Notes: generated by a model from the letters alone, not told the origin. Counted from the first letter of the stretch, positions 19,180 to 28,196 are shown. The stretch: DNA of 64,000 bases from Paenibacillus sp. BJ-4 (GCF_020404765.1 NZ_JAIVEM010000027.1:304632-368631), one strand, 5' to 3'. A program made the numbers and translations.

Positions 19180-19227
19180 GCCCGCTAATGAACTCATGCA
19201 TCTTGGATGAAATCATCAGCGGGCTTT
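19180..19227. terminator. Bidirectional terminator between GH18 and hxlR genes
   Basis: GCCCGCT pairs with AGCGGGC, extended by ATGA/TCAT after one mismatch. The genes converge here. A TTTCCTT tail follows on the plus strand. Confidence 0.65.
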
Positions 19228-19240
19228 CCTTATCCTCACC

Positions 19241-19624
19241 TTAACAAAAATGCTTTCCCGAATTGGATGTTGTCGCCACAGGCTCGCCACTCTGTTCCCC
19301 ATAAAAGATACCCCACTCTCTCATAAAGTCCAGCAACGGCCTTAATGTATCCCCCAACGGAGTAAGCGAGTATTCCACGCGCGGCGGATTCTCATTATAA
19401 ATTTGGCGATGTACAATGCCATCTCGCTCCAACTCACGCAACTGCAAGGTCAACATCCGCTGCGTAATATTGGGCAAGGTCCGTCGAATTTCGTTGTAAC
19501 GCCGTGGTCCTGTGGTCAAATGATACAAGATGACTCCCTTCCATTTGCCGCCTATGACCCCGACGGTTTTCGCTACCGGACATCCAAAATTCACGCTAAC
19601 TCCATTTTCCATTTTTTGTGTCAT
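19241..19624 (-). CDS. HxlR/YodB-family redox-responsive repressor
   Basis: This is a 127-residue winged-helix MarR-like regulator of the HxlR family. Cys15 in the GCPVAKT motif is the conserved N-terminal redox cysteine, and the last residue, Cys127, recalls the C-terminal cysteine of B. subtilis YodB, which forms an intersubunit disulfide on quinone or diamide stress. The helix-turn-helix lies around RRYNEIRRTLPNITQRML. AAGGGGA precedes the ATG. It is divergent from a YfkO-like nitroreductase, and an inverted repeat over that gene's promoter is its probable operator. Thiol or quinone sensing is inferred from the cysteines and the neighbour. Confidence 0.85.
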   Translation of the reverse strand: MTQKMENGVSVNFGCPVAKTVGVIGGKWKGVILYHLTTGPRRYNEIRRTLPNITQRMLTLQLRELERDGIVHRQIYNENPPRVEYSLTPLGDTLRPLLDFMREWGIFYGEQSGEPVATTSNSGKHFC

Positions 19625-19677
19625 CTATTCCCCTTCTTTCTGCAGGATGCAGATCCATAGCCTCAAATTTGTAACAA

Positions 19678-19725
19678 GGAACAAATATGTGCGTACTTGT
19701 TCCCTCAAAAAACTTTCTATATGAT
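19678..19725 (+). promoter_or_regulatory. Nitroreductase promoter with overlapping operator
   Basis: The -35 element TTGTTC (19697-19702) and -10 element TATGAT (19720-19725) are 17 bases apart. GGAACAA (19678-19684) and TTGTTCC (19697-19703) form a perfect inverted repeat with a 12-base spacer, and its right arm covers the -35. This is the likely binding site of the divergent HxlR repressor. Confidence 0.6.
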
Positions 19726-19811
19726 GACTATATATTCGATATCAGCTCTCATTATATTAGCAGAAAATATATGGAGCACCAACTAAACCCAACTTGAAGG
19801 GAGTACATATT

Positions 19812-20486
19812 ATGTCCAACACATCCGCTAAAAAGCAGGAAATTCTGGATGCTTTTCTGTTCCGACATGCCACGAAGGAATTCAATCCTGATCGCATCAT
19901 ACCAGAGGAGGATTTTCAATTCATTCTCGAAACCGGGCGACTTTCCCCAAGCTCCGTCGGTTTTGAACCGTGGCAGTTTGTGGTCGTACAAAATCAGGCT
20001 TTGAGAGAAAAGCTGGCTGCGGTTTCCAGTGGGGGCCAAAAACAGATTCCTGCGGCCAGCCATGTCGTCCTCATTTTGGCGCGCAAGGATGTACGGTATG
20101 ATTCTCCTTACGTGGAGTACATGTATAAAGAGGTTAAAGGCATGTCCGAGGAAGAATTTGCTTCGCTACCGGGTCGCTATAAAATTTTCCAGGGTGAAAA
20201 TCAACGTCTGCTGGAAAACGAGCGTACGTTATTCGACTGGGCTTCCAAGCAGACCTATATCGCCTTGGGTAATATGATGACGGCGGCGGCTCAGATCGGC
20301 ATTGATTCGTGCCCGATTGAGGGCTTTAACTACGATCAGGTGCACGCCATCTTGGAGAAAGAAGGACTGCTGGAGGACGGACTGCTGGATATTTCGGTCA
20401 TTGCCGCCTTCGGTTATCGCGCTCATGAACCCAAGCGGGAAAAATCCAGACAACCGCTGGAAAAGATCACACGTTGGGTCCTATAA
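19812..20486 (+). CDS. yfkO: NAD(P)H nitroreductase (YfkO/NfsB type)
   Basis: This 224-residue FMN-dependent nitroreductase closely resembles B. subtilis YfkO in pattern: FRHATKEF near the N-terminus for FMN phosphate, FILETGRLSPSS, FEPWQFVVVQN, ASKQTYIALGNMMTAAAQIG and DSCPIEGF. Such enzymes reduce nitroaromatics and quinones. The ATG at 19812 follows GGGAG by 9 bases. The leader from the predicted promoter is about 80 bases. It is transcribed away from the HxlR-type repressor, so induction by electrophile or quinone stress is likely. A terminator follows at 20536. Confidence 0.88.
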   Translation: MSNTSAKKQEILDAFLFRHATKEFNPDRIIPEEDFQFILETGRLSPSSVGFEPWQFVVVQNQALREKLAAVSSGGQKQIPAASHVVLILARKDVRYDSPYVEYMYKEVKGMSEEEFASLPGRYKIFQGENQRLLENERTLFDWASKQTYIALGNMMTAAAQIGIDSCPIEGFNYDQVHAILEKEGLLEDGLLDISVIAAFGYRAHEPKREKSRQPLEKITRWVL

Positions 20487-20535
20487 ATATACGTCCAATA
20501 CTGTTAGTCAAGCTTTAAGTTTAGTACATCCTAAC

Positions 20536-20589
20536 AGGCGGGCTTGCGATCATTCATCTTAACGGTGGCCCATCGCGGCCCGCCTTTTT
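20536..20589 (+). terminator. Terminator after the nitroreductase gene
   Basis: AGGCGGGC pairs with GCCCGCCT, with an inner GCGAT/ATCGC stem, and T5 follows. Confidence 0.8.
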
Positions 20590-20686
20590 ATTTTAAATTT
20601 TTTTCTTCTACAACTTTTTGCTTATAGCCGCAGCCCAGTTATCCTATATAATAAGATGTATCTGCCTAAAAAGGAGTAAAGCACAC

Positions 20687-21850
20687 GTGGAAAAATCAGA
20701 GAAATTGACAAGGATTGTTATTGTCGATGATGAAGAGTTAGCTTTGGATTATATGAAGCGTCTGCTTGGCAAGTTACAAGGCATACATATTGCAGGAGCT
20801 TTTACGAATCCGTTCGTGGCTAAGGACTATATTCTACTTGATAATATAGACATAGCCTTTTTGGATGTAAGACTTCCAGAGATCAGTGGAATTGAATTAG
20901 CAAATCAAATTTTGGAGCACAAGCCCTATATTCAGATTGTATTTGTTACGGCTTACGATAAGTACGCTATCCAGGCCTTCGAGCTTAATGCGCTGGATTA
21001 CCTGCTCAAACCGGTCACGACAGAACGTCTCATCAAAACCATGAATCGCATTCTAAAGCGTGACAATCAAGCTGCCTCCATACCTGAGAATCAACCTTCC
21101 CTTCTTCATTTACAGGTTTTTCAACATGTCGTCTTCACATTACCGGATCAGCAGCCCACTGTTCTTCAGTGGAGGACCAAAAAGACTCAGGAGTTGTTTT
21201 TGTACCTGCTCCAAAATCATGACCAATGGGTTCGCAAATCAGCCTTGATTGAATTACTATGGCCGGAATATGAAGAAGATAAGGCCTACTCTCTTTTATA
21301 TACTGCCGCTTATTACATTAGAAAAAGTATAGCGCCGTATCATTCCTTTTTAGATATTTGCAACACTAATGGCGGTTATATTTTGCATACGCAAAACGTG
21401 CTGTTAGATACAGAAAGGTGGGAGTCCCTCCTGGCATCCGCTCCGCAGATGAACAAGGAGTCTATTCACTATTATGTTAAAATGATGGAATTATACAAAG
21501 GGGACTATTTACAGGAATATGATTTTTGGTGGGTTGAAAGTGAACGCCAAAGGCTGCATAAAATGTGGTTATCCACAGCATTGAAAATGGCAGAGTGGTA
21601 TAGAGGGAACGCCCAGCCAGAAGAGGCGGTCTCTATTTATGAGGGCATCTGTAGTCGTCACCCCCAAGCAGAGGAAGCCTACTGGGGATTAATGAAAACC
21701 TATGCTGATATGAACAAAAATAACTTAGTTAACAAGTGGTATAATTTGTTATCATCCGTCCTATGGGAAGAACTTCATGAGAAGCCCAACGAACAAATTA
21801 CGAATTGGTTTATAGAGTGGCAAATGGCACATGCCAAGTCTCATGGCTAG
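20687..21850 (+). CDS. Response regulator with winged-helix and BTAD (SARP-like) output
   Basis: This is a 387-residue regulator. The receiver domain (about 1-120) has the acidic pair in VDDEE, phosphoacceptor Asp60 (FLDVRLP) and the Lys in LLKPV. An OmpR-type winged helix follows (about 150-235; ELLWPEYEEDKAYSLLYTA), then a tetratricopeptide-like bacterial transcriptional activator domain (about 250-387; YKGDYLQEYDFWWVESER). The order receiver-wHTH-BTAD is that of SARP-like two-component regulators. The start is the GTG at 20687, with AAGGAG 10 bases upstream. It converges on a large hybrid kinase gene, its probable partner. Target genes are unknown. Confidence 0.85.
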   Translation: MEKSEKLTRIVIVDDEELALDYMKRLLGKLQGIHIAGAFTNPFVAKDYILLDNIDIAFLDVRLPEISGIELANQILEHKPYIQIVFVTAYDKYAIQAFELNALDYLLKPVTTERLIKTMNRILKRDNQAASIPENQPSLLHLQVFQHVVFTLPDQQPTVLQWRTKKTQELFLYLLQNHDQWVRKSALIELLWPEYEEDKAYSLLYTAAYYIRKSIAPYHSFLDICNTNGGYILHTQNVLLDTERWESLLASAPQMNKESIHYYVKMMELYKGDYLQEYDFWWVESERQRLHKMWLSTALKMAEWYRGNAQPEEAVSIYEGICSRHPQAEEAYWGLMKTYADMNKNNLVNKWYNLLSSVLWEELHEKPNEQITNWFIEWQMAHAKSHG

Positions 21851-21867
21851 AGCCATTCTCCGGAACT

Positions 21868-21924
21868 CGTAGAACCCCATCAGAACCGGCACTTGCTTCG
21901 CCTCGTTCTGTATGAGGTCCTACG
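21868..21924. terminator. Long imperfect hairpin between convergent genes
   Basis: CGTAG...CTACG, ACC/GGT, CAT/ATG and CAGAAC/GTTCTG pair in register around an 18-base loop, with single mismatches. There is no clear T-tract, so terminator function is only likely from the convergent position. Confidence 0.4.
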
Positions 21925-21935
21925 GGACAGAGATA

Positions 21936-24900
21936 TTAAGATTCTTGCCTTTGTCCCCGGGGAACATGGAAGCTCACCGTTGTACCCTGATTGGAATGAC
22001 TACTAATATACAGCCCCTTACCGAATACTTGCTTCAGACGTCGGTCCGTATTCCGTAATCCAATCCCGCTATACTGTTCTTGCTGAGGATCCAGCAGACG
22101 ATCCAGCTCCTCCTGACTCATGCCCACACCGTCATCCATAATGGCTATTTCTGTGCCATCCTCCTGCTGCTGAATTCGAATGCACAATGTTCCTCCATCT
22201 ATCCGATTCATGATACCATGCCTGATCGCATTTTCCGCAAGTGGCTGAATGGACAATGGCGGCAGAAGCAAGGACACCTGTTCGTCTACTTCCCATACAA
22301 TATCTAGTCTATTCCCAAAACGCTCCTTCTCTATATAAAGGTAAGATTTCAGGAGTGTAAGCTCATATTCCAGTGATACGACTCTATCAAGATTTTGAGG
22401 ATTAAAGCTTGATCTTAAATATTTACCGAACTCCTCAATAAGATTCACCATTCTGGCGTGATCCACATGACTTAAGGATGCAATGGTATTCAAGGTGTTA
22501 AACAAAAAATGAGGTTTGATTTGCGCCTGTAACCATGCAGCCTCCATCCAAAGCCGCTCCCTTGCGGACTTTTTAACATCAGTCAAGGCACGGACCCTGG
22601 ATTTCAATTCCATGGAATCCACAGGCTTCATAATATAATCGTTGGCCCCAGCAAGAAATCCCGTATATAAGTCCTCCTGCTGACTACGTGCCGTCAACAG
22701 CAACACAGGCAGCTCGGAAATGCTAAAGTATTCCCTTACACGCCGAGTTAACTCATAACCCGACATTTGGGGCATCATGACATCGGCTATAATTAAATCC
22801 CATTCCCGGTGATCCAGCCTATGCAGGGCATCCTGGGCACTGGTTACAGTGACAAGGTCGTAAGGCTCGGATTCCGAGGCGAGAATGCCCTCTAGCACTC
22901 TTAAATTAACCGGATCATCATCTACTGCGAGTATAGCAGACCGTGCAGAGCCTGCCGCAACCTGCATCACAGCTTCATTTTGCAAAGCTATAAAATCAGT
23001 ACCTGCTTCTTTATCCATACACACCTGCTCGTTATCTCGTGATTCGTCTGGGATAGGTGAGGGATCGAGCGGTAGTGTGAAAGAAAAGGTTGAACCTTGA
23101 CCAAGTTCAGAGCTTACACTCAGAGATCCTCCATGAAGCTCCACCAATTGCTTGCTGATGCTCAACCCTAGTCCAAGCCCATCCCCAATAACCGTCAAAT
23201 GAGAATTTCCTTGTTCATATGGACGAAATATTCGCTTTTGCGTCTCCTCATCCATCCCAACGCCCGTGTCACGAACCTGAATACTGGCCATTTCGCCTTG
23301 GATGTGTGCGTGAACGGAAATGGTCCCCTCAGCAGTATGTTTAACCGCATTGTGAAGGAGATTGAACAGGATTTGGATTACTCGGTTTTCATCCGCTAAT
23401 ACATTTGGAAAATCAGCAGGGATGTTTACCACCATGTTTAGAGGTTTACCATCTGTCATGAATTGGAGCATATCCAACACACCCGAGGCTACAGCCTGGG
23501 GCTTCAAGCTTCTTTTTTCCAGAAGAATATCCTTTTCACGCAGACGTGTAACATCCAGCAAATCATTCAATAATAAGGACATACGGCGACCGACCGTAAC
23601 GAGCAATTGCATGTTTCTCCTGTTGGGTTCATCCAGGGCACCATTCTGATTCTCCAACACGGTCTGCGCGATATTGATCATCCCATGTAGAGGATTTCGC
23701 AGCTCATGAGAGGTATTGGCCAAAAATTCATTTTTCACCTGATCAGCGCGTTGCAATCTGTCCGACAGCCTTCTCAGCTCGGCATTCGTATTAAAAAACC
23801 GTTTGAACCAATAAGATGCAAACGCCACAAAGGCCAGCACTATATCCCAAGGGTAATAGGGGAGATCATTCGTTTTGAACACGCCCCACAGTATGCTGGA
23901 AGCAATGCTAAGGGATGCGAGCAACAGAAAAATAGCCTCTTTTTGCCCTCTGAATGTTCTAAGAAAAGTAAACGTTGGAACCGTAGCACATAGGGTAATG
24001 CCTGAAAATGCGATAAGAGCCAACAAAAATGCATAGAGGTTGGATGTAGATGCAAATAAAACGGTAACCGCAAAACAACAGTGGCCTATAAAAACAATCT
24101 GAATGATACGGGATCGAACCAACAGAGACTGCACCAGCTTCAGTACACACATACCTATTCCTATATAGGAAAGTATGGTTATTTTTAACGAAAGACTCAA
24201 ACTGATGGGGAACCAGTCTATTAAAAGCTTGTCATCGTCTGTCAGGATGGATAATACCGTGCAGACTACAATTCCGGCAAAATACAGTAGCGCCTTCTTT
24301 TGTGGATTCATAAAAAATATAACGACTACATACAACCCGTGAAGCAGCAAAATAATACAAACCATAATTTGCATCGAGATCGCGAAGTTGGTTCGGCTAT
24401 TCACAGCCTCCGCGCTTCCGAAAATGATAGGCTTCACAATTCCTCCACTGGAAGGAAAATCATAATTGGATACTTGAATGACAATTTCCATGGCCTGTCT
24501 GTTCGTATCAAACATAGCAGAGAACGGAACGGTCGATCCTGTATGCTGTTCGACCTTGTTAGAGACCCGGCCACTATGACTAACTAAACGGCCGTTGACA
24601 AATATGTTGGATGCCGTACTAATCCTCCCGATCCGAAGTCCGTATAAAGTGTCTTCCTGTTTGTCACTCAAAATAAGCAGCCGATAGGTTCCAACCCCAT
24701 ATGCCTTATGATCCACAGGAGATACCGACTCACTCCATAATCCTGGTACCTGAATGGTCTGGCGCTGCTTCTGCATAAATAAGGATTTCAGTTCGGCAGG
24801 AGAAGATAAAGTCCCAGGATAAAACTCCCACTCACCATTTAATGGTAGGGTCTTAATCTCCTGCAAATTCAAGCCCCTCAGATCCAGAATTCCCGCCTTG

Positions 24901-25028
24901 GCCCGGGGATAATCCTGATTGTGGTAATAATCAAACCACAGCAAACGCAGGCCGATAATTACGATCAGGAATGATAGCGTAATTAAAAAAAATCTCCGCT
25001 TACTCATCCACTTGTCATCCGGTACCAT
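21936..25028 (-). CDS. Hybrid sensor kinase with two kinase cores and a receiver
   Basis: This 1030-residue membrane kinase has, in order: one N-terminal helix; an extracytoplasmic galactose-binding-like sensor region (about 60-205); a seven-helix 7TMR-DISM-type membrane block (about 208-395); a HisKA dimerisation domain with His441 in NTSHELRNP; an HATPase (about 540-650; GLGLGLSISKQL); a receiver with Asp749 (IIADVMMPQ); then a second, LytS-like kinase module with His840 in KPHFLFNTLN; and a second HATPase (ENAIRHG, GIGLRN). The start at 25028 has no strong ribosome binding site; ATG at 25007 is an alternative. Its partner is probably the convergent SARP-like regulator. The signal is unknown. 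Confidence 0.85.
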   Translation of the reverse strand: MVPDDKWMSKRRFFLITLSFLIVIIGLRLLWFDYYHNQDYPRAKAGILDLRGLNLQEIKTLPLNGEWEFYPGTLSSPAELKSLFMQKQRQTIQVPGLWSESVSPVDHKAYGVGTYRLLILSDKQEDTLYGLRIGRISTASNIFVNGRLVSHSGRVSNKVEQHTGSTVPFSAMFDTNRQAMEIVIQVSNYDFPSSGGIVKPIIFGSAEAVNSRTNFAISMQIMVCIILLLHGLYVVVIFFMNPQKKALLYFAGIVVCTVLSILTDDDKLLIDWFPISLSLSLKITILSYIGIGMCVLKLVQSLLVRSRIIQIVFIGHCCFAVTVLFASTSNLYAFLLALIAFSGITLCATVPTFTFLRTFRGQKEAIFLLLASLSIASSILWGVFKTNDLPYYPWDIVLAFVAFASYWFKRFFNTNAELRRLSDRLQRADQVKNEFLANTSHELRNPLHGMINIAQTVLENQNGALDEPNRRNMQLLVTVGRRMSLLLNDLLDVTRLREKDILLEKRSLKPQAVASGVLDMLQFMTDGKPLNMVVNIPADFPNVLADENRVIQILFNLLHNAVKHTAEGTISVHAHIQGEMASIQVRDTGVGMDEETQKRIFRPYEQGNSHLTVIGDGLGLGLSISKQLVELHGGSLSVSSELGQGSTFSFTLPLDPSPIPDESRDNEQVCMDKEAGTDFIALQNEAVMQVAAGSARSAILAVDDDPVNLRVLEGILASESEPYDLVTVTSAQDALHRLDHREWDLIIADVMMPQMSGYELTRRVREYFSISELPVLLLTARSQQEDLYTGFLAGANDYIMKPVDSMELKSRVRALTDVKKSARERLWMEAAWLQAQIKPHFLFNTLNTIASLSHVDHARMVNLIEEFGKYLRSSFNPQNLDRVVSLEYELTLLKSYLYIEKERFGNRLDIVWEVDEQVSLLLPPLSIQPLAENAIRHGIMNRIDGGTLCIRIQQQEDGTEIAIMDDGVGMSQEELDRLLDPQQEQYSGIGLRNTDRRLKQVFGKGLYISSHSNQGTTVSFHVPRGQRQES

Positions 25029-25154
25029 ACATCACCGCAACTCTGCCGGGCTCTCATTTGAACCAGCAGCATTGGATGGTAACCAATCCTCATAGTTTCA
25101 CAACCTTTATCTACACAATTTCCACCTATCGTTCCTTTGCACAGATTGTTCGTG

Positions 25155-26411
25155 CTACTCAAGCAACATACGAACCCCAGTAAGCACAATTCCAATCAGA
25201 AAACCTGTAAGCGCACCGTTAATCCGTATCCATTGTAAATCCTGCCCCAGCTTGTCCTCCATTAAAACAATCAGTGAAGCGTCATCCATTTTATTCACAT
25301 TTTCACGGACCAGATTACCAATTTGGCTGTGGTTGGCTTCCACTACTCCGGTAACACCTGCCACGATCCACGAATTGATCTTGTCCAGCAGCTCCGTATT
25401 TTTCCATAAATCAGACAGCATTTGATCCAGTAAAGGTACAATGTATGCCGTTACATAACTGGCGTCCTCCATATAATCCAGCAGATGACGGCGCAGCTCT
25501 TCGAGCTTCCCTGATATAGCTGCATCACCTTCCCAAGAATCAATAAAGGTGTTTTTCCAGTGATTCAGCCCCTCCCTGACCGTATCTTTGGCTGCCAGAC
25601 GGATCATCTGCGTGTTGATACCATCCAGAACGGCCTGACGACGCGGATGTCCTTCATTTTGAAGCTCCGCTACGCGGTCCAGCAAAAAGTGACGAATCAT
25701 CTCGCCCATACGCTCCTCATTCAAATAGCCAAGGAAGGCGTTCAGGGCAAACTGCATGAGCCCGCTGACCTGCAAGCCGCTAACAGCCTGCATCCCCAGG
25801 GTGCCAAGCATAACCCCGGTGTCTGCCCGCAGCAGCCAGGACTCCGTTTGCTCCAGCGCATAATCCAACGCTTGTTGGTCATACTTCCGCTCACCAGCTT
25901 GGCGGGCGAGGGCCTCTAGCAACGGCCCCATATCGAATTCAGTCGCCTGCCGCTTAATCCCGGTCGCGATCACCGGGGCCAGCTCCGCCAGCGGAAGCGA
26001 GCGAACAAGTCGCTTGGCAAGGGCATCTATGAAAGTGACCGCTTCGGGCGTGCTTATTCCTTTTTCCACGCTTTTCAGCACCAGCTCGGCCAGCCGAATA
26101 TCGGCAATTTTAGATGCAATACTTTCTTTATGAAGTAAATTGTTTTCGACCGTGTTAACTAAGGCATCGGTCAGCTTTCCCCGATTTTTGGGGAGAAGCG
26201 CTGTATGTGGAATCGGAATGCCCAGCGGATGACGGAATAACGCGGTTACGGCAAACCAGTCTGCCAATCCTCCAACAAGCCCGGCCTCAAAAGATCCAGC
26301 CAAAAGACGGGCCCAGCCAAATTGTTGAAAAGGTAACGTAGCAGCAAAGCCCGCCCCCATCATAACCAGTGACCAAGCTGCTGCGGTTTTCGTTTTTTTT
26401 GTTTTTCCCAT
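25155..26411 (-). CDS. DUF445-family membrane protein
   Basis: This is a 418-residue protein of the DUF445 family. An N-terminal glycine-rich membrane segment (about 9-48) includes GLVGGLADWFAVTALFRHP, the family signature. A long mostly helical region follows, and a second hydrophobic helix closes the C-terminus (GALTGFLIGIVLTGVRMLL). Function is not established for the family; a membrane-organising role is only a guess. The ATG at 26411 has GGAGG 8 bases upstream; the TTG five codons earlier is part of that site. It is monocistronic; the hybrid kinase gene lies 127 bases downstream on the same strand. Confidence 0.8.
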   Translation of the reverse strand: MGKTKKTKTAAAWSLVMMGAGFAATLPFQQFGWARLLAGSFEAGLVGGLADWFAVTALFRHPLGIPIPHTALLPKNRGKLTDALVNTVENNLLHKESIASKIADIRLAELVLKSVEKGISTPEAVTFIDALAKRLVRSLPLAELAPVIATGIKRQATEFDMGPLLEALARQAGERKYDQQALDYALEQTESWLLRADTGVMLGTLGMQAVSGLQVSGLMQFALNAFLGYLNEERMGEMIRHFLLDRVAELQNEGHPRRQAVLDGINTQMIRLAAKDTVREGLNHWKNTFIDSWEGDAAISGKLEELRRHLLDYMEDASYVTAYIVPLLDQMLSDLWKNTELLDKINSWIVAGVTGVVEANHSQIGNLVRENVNKMDDASLIVLMEDKLGQDLQWIRINGALTGFLIGIVLTGVRMLLE

Positions 26412-27000
26412 CCTGTGATCCTCCAAACTAACTGTCGAATATATATCATTACATCTATAGTACCCATCATATCACTGCCTGTACAAATTCCAAAAGCTTA
26501 CCACACTCTATTATCGACAAATTGTGCGAAATTCAGAATTTGCGCTATTAACACAAATGGAGTTCACATACCTACACCTCTTAATACATGTTCGTGAACA
26601 GAATCACAACATTGGAGCCAAAACTATTTTCTAACAAAGTGAGCCCTACGAATCATTTTGTCGAAATATAGTCCCATTTTTTCTAAAATCGAAAGGATAT
26701 ATGCCTCAAAAAGTGGAATTGCAAGATTATGATACATTATCATAAAGACCAACTATTTTTAACTCTCACCCTTCACTTCAATCAAGTTAACGAATTAAAT
26801 TCCGGAAGAACACTGTTCCTTTTCACTTAGATACCCACTGGTTATATTTGTCGAATATTGTGTAATCTCTAATCGTTTCATGAACATACTTTAATGTGAT
26901 AAAATAACCTTTGTAAATGGGAACTCCGGTTTTAAAAGGGTATTCGTGAAACAAACTACAATTATCTTACTAAAATTGTTCTTTTGTAAAGGAATTGGAT
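26412..27000. other. AT-rich intergenic region between divergent genes
   Basis: About 590 bases lie between the DUF445 start and the AraC gene. A possible promoter for the latter is TTCATG-17-TAAAAT around 26878-26906. I see no open frame with a good ribosome binding site, no repeat and no RNA motif. Confidence 0.4.
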
Positions 27001-27876
27001 ATGACAACAAAACAAAAAAATGCCCAGGGTCTCTGGAGCGAAGATCCAGTTGCAATTGTATGTACACCCTCTGCTTTCGCTAAAAAATCCCTCTTTTATA
27101 TACAGGAAATAGGCTATTTCAAAACAGATGCTTATGCAATGGAACGGGAAAAGCTCTCCTCATTTTTGCTCCTTTTTACCCTGTCTGGGAGAGGGGAATT
27201 GCAATACCGGGACAAGGAATATATATTGAGGCCTTATGATATGCTTTTTATTAATTGCAGAGAATATGTACAGTACAAAACTTCCTGTCAGGAGACATGG
27301 GAGTTTATTAGTATTAATCTGTACGGCAATCTGATTGACAATTTCTACGAACAATTTGATAAGCACAATAAGCCTGTAATCTCATTAAAGGACCCAAGTG
27401 TGGTATTGGACAAGCTGCGTACGTTATTACATGTACAGTCTGAAAGAAGCATATCCTCTGAACTGCTCTCATCCAGACTAATCGTTGACTTGTTAACGGT
27501 TATTTTACAGCACCCCTACACCAATCCCAACGCGAATTCAGATGGAATTGCAGAGGTGCGCAAGGTAAAGCAATATCTGGATCAATCCTATTGTGAAAGG
27601 ATCACGCTGGATTCACTGGCAGACATGTTCAGACTGAACAAGTTTAATCTGGCTAAAAACTTTAAAAAACAGACTGGCTTTTCTCCTATTGAATATCTTA
27701 TTAATGTTCGTGTCACGGCTGCTCAGGGCTGGCTTAAAACCAGTGATGTATCTATTGTTGACATCGCACAATATGTGGGCATTCCCAACACAAGTCATTT
27801 TATCAATCTGTTCAAAGAGCACATTGGAGAAACGCCTCATTCCTATCGCAAAAAATGGGGAAACCGTATAAAATAG
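27001..27876 (+). CDS. AraC-family transcriptional regulator
   Basis: This is a 291-residue regulator with an N-terminal cupin-type ligand-binding half (about 40-110; LSGRGELQYRDKEYILRPYDML) and a C-terminal pair of helix-turn-helix motifs (about 190-287; ITLDSLADMFRLNKFNLAKNFK, then VSIVDIAQYVGIPNTSHFINLF). The ATG at 27001 follows AAAGGA by 7 bases. It stands directly before the tandem cyclic-di-GMP riboswitch, with a separate promoter for the next gene in between, so it may regulate the adhesion island. That link is inferred from position only. The ligand is unknown. Confidence 0.85.
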   Translation: MTTKQKNAQGLWSEDPVAIVCTPSAFAKKSLFYIQEIGYFKTDAYAMEREKLSSFLLLFTLSGRGELQYRDKEYILRPYDMLFINCREYVQYKTSCQETWEFISINLYGNLIDNFYEQFDKHNKPVISLKDPSVVLDKLRTLLHVQSERSISSELLSSRLIVDLLTVILQHPYTNPNANSDGIAEVRKVKQYLDQSYCERITLDSLADMFRLNKFNLAKNFKKQTGFSPIEYLINVRVTAAQGWLKTSDVSIVDIAQYVGIPNTSHFINLFKEHIGETPHSYRKKWGNRIK

Positions 27877-27937
27877 GCCTTATGTATAATCTGCAGGCTT
27901 GGTTTGTCGATAAATAGCGAAAATTTGAGATTTAAAC

Positions 27938-27967
27938 TTGCCTAATAGAGTACCTAACTGATAGAAT
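27938..27967 (+). promoter_or_regulatory. Probable promoter of the riboswitch leader
   Basis: TTGCCT (27938-27943) and TAGAAT (27962-27967) are separated by 18 bases. Transcription would begin about 20 bases before the first aptamer. Confidence 0.5.
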
Positions 27968-27990
27968 AAAGAATATAAGCTATTCAGGAT

Positions 27991-28061
27991 AAATGGCAAA
28001 CTTGTCGAAAGGCAAGGACGCAAAGCTACAGGGCCTTCTGTATGATGGCAGCCAGCTACCG
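27991..28061 (+). promoter_or_regulatory. Cyclic-di-GMP-I (GEMM) riboswitch, first aptamer
   Basis: The conserved GEMM-I elements appear in order: GGCAAAC, a GAAA tetraloop flanked by pairing arms (CTTGTCGAAAGGCAAG), GGACGCAAAGC, GGCC, and ATGGCAGCCAG. A short terminator follows directly at 28050-28077 and shares the 3' conserved AGCCA with the aptamer. Aptamer folding and terminator therefore compete. This predicts that cyclic-di-GMP binding favours read-through. Confidence 0.92.
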
Positions 28062-28077
28062 ATTGAAGTGGCTTTTT
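28050..28077 (+). terminator. Expression-platform terminator of the first riboswitch
   Basis: AGCCA (28050-28054) pairs with TGGCT (28069-28073), T-tailed (TTTTTGTC then a further T6). The left arm is part of the aptamer, as expected for a switch. The stem is short, so efficiency is uncertain. Confidence 0.5.
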
Positions 28078-28109
28078 GTCGTGCTTTTTTACCCGAAAAC
28101 TTTATACGA

Positions 28110-28182
28110 AATGGCAAACCTGTCGAAAGGCAGGGACGCAAAGCTATAGGGCCTTCTATTTATGATGGCAGCCTGGCCACCG
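28110..28182 (+). promoter_or_regulatory. Cyclic-di-GMP-I (GEMM) riboswitch, second aptamer
   Basis: The same conserved order as the first aptamer: GGCAAACC, CTGTCGAAAGGCAG, GGACGCAAAGC, GGCC, ATGGCAGCCTGG. The copy is close but not identical. It ends only a few bases before the AAAGGAAG ribosome binding site and 15 bases before the ATG. Pairing of CTTCT (28154-28158) with GGAAG could hide that site, so translational control is plausible here. Confidence 0.92.
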
Positions 28183-28196
28183 AAAGGAAGTTTTTT

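Noticed and set aside
27993..28196. In-frame upstream extension of the transglutaminase-like gene (MANLSKGKDAK...)
   Set aside because: This stretch consists of the two cyclic-di-GMP riboswitches; the frame is open by chance, and the ATG at 28197 has its own ribosome binding site.
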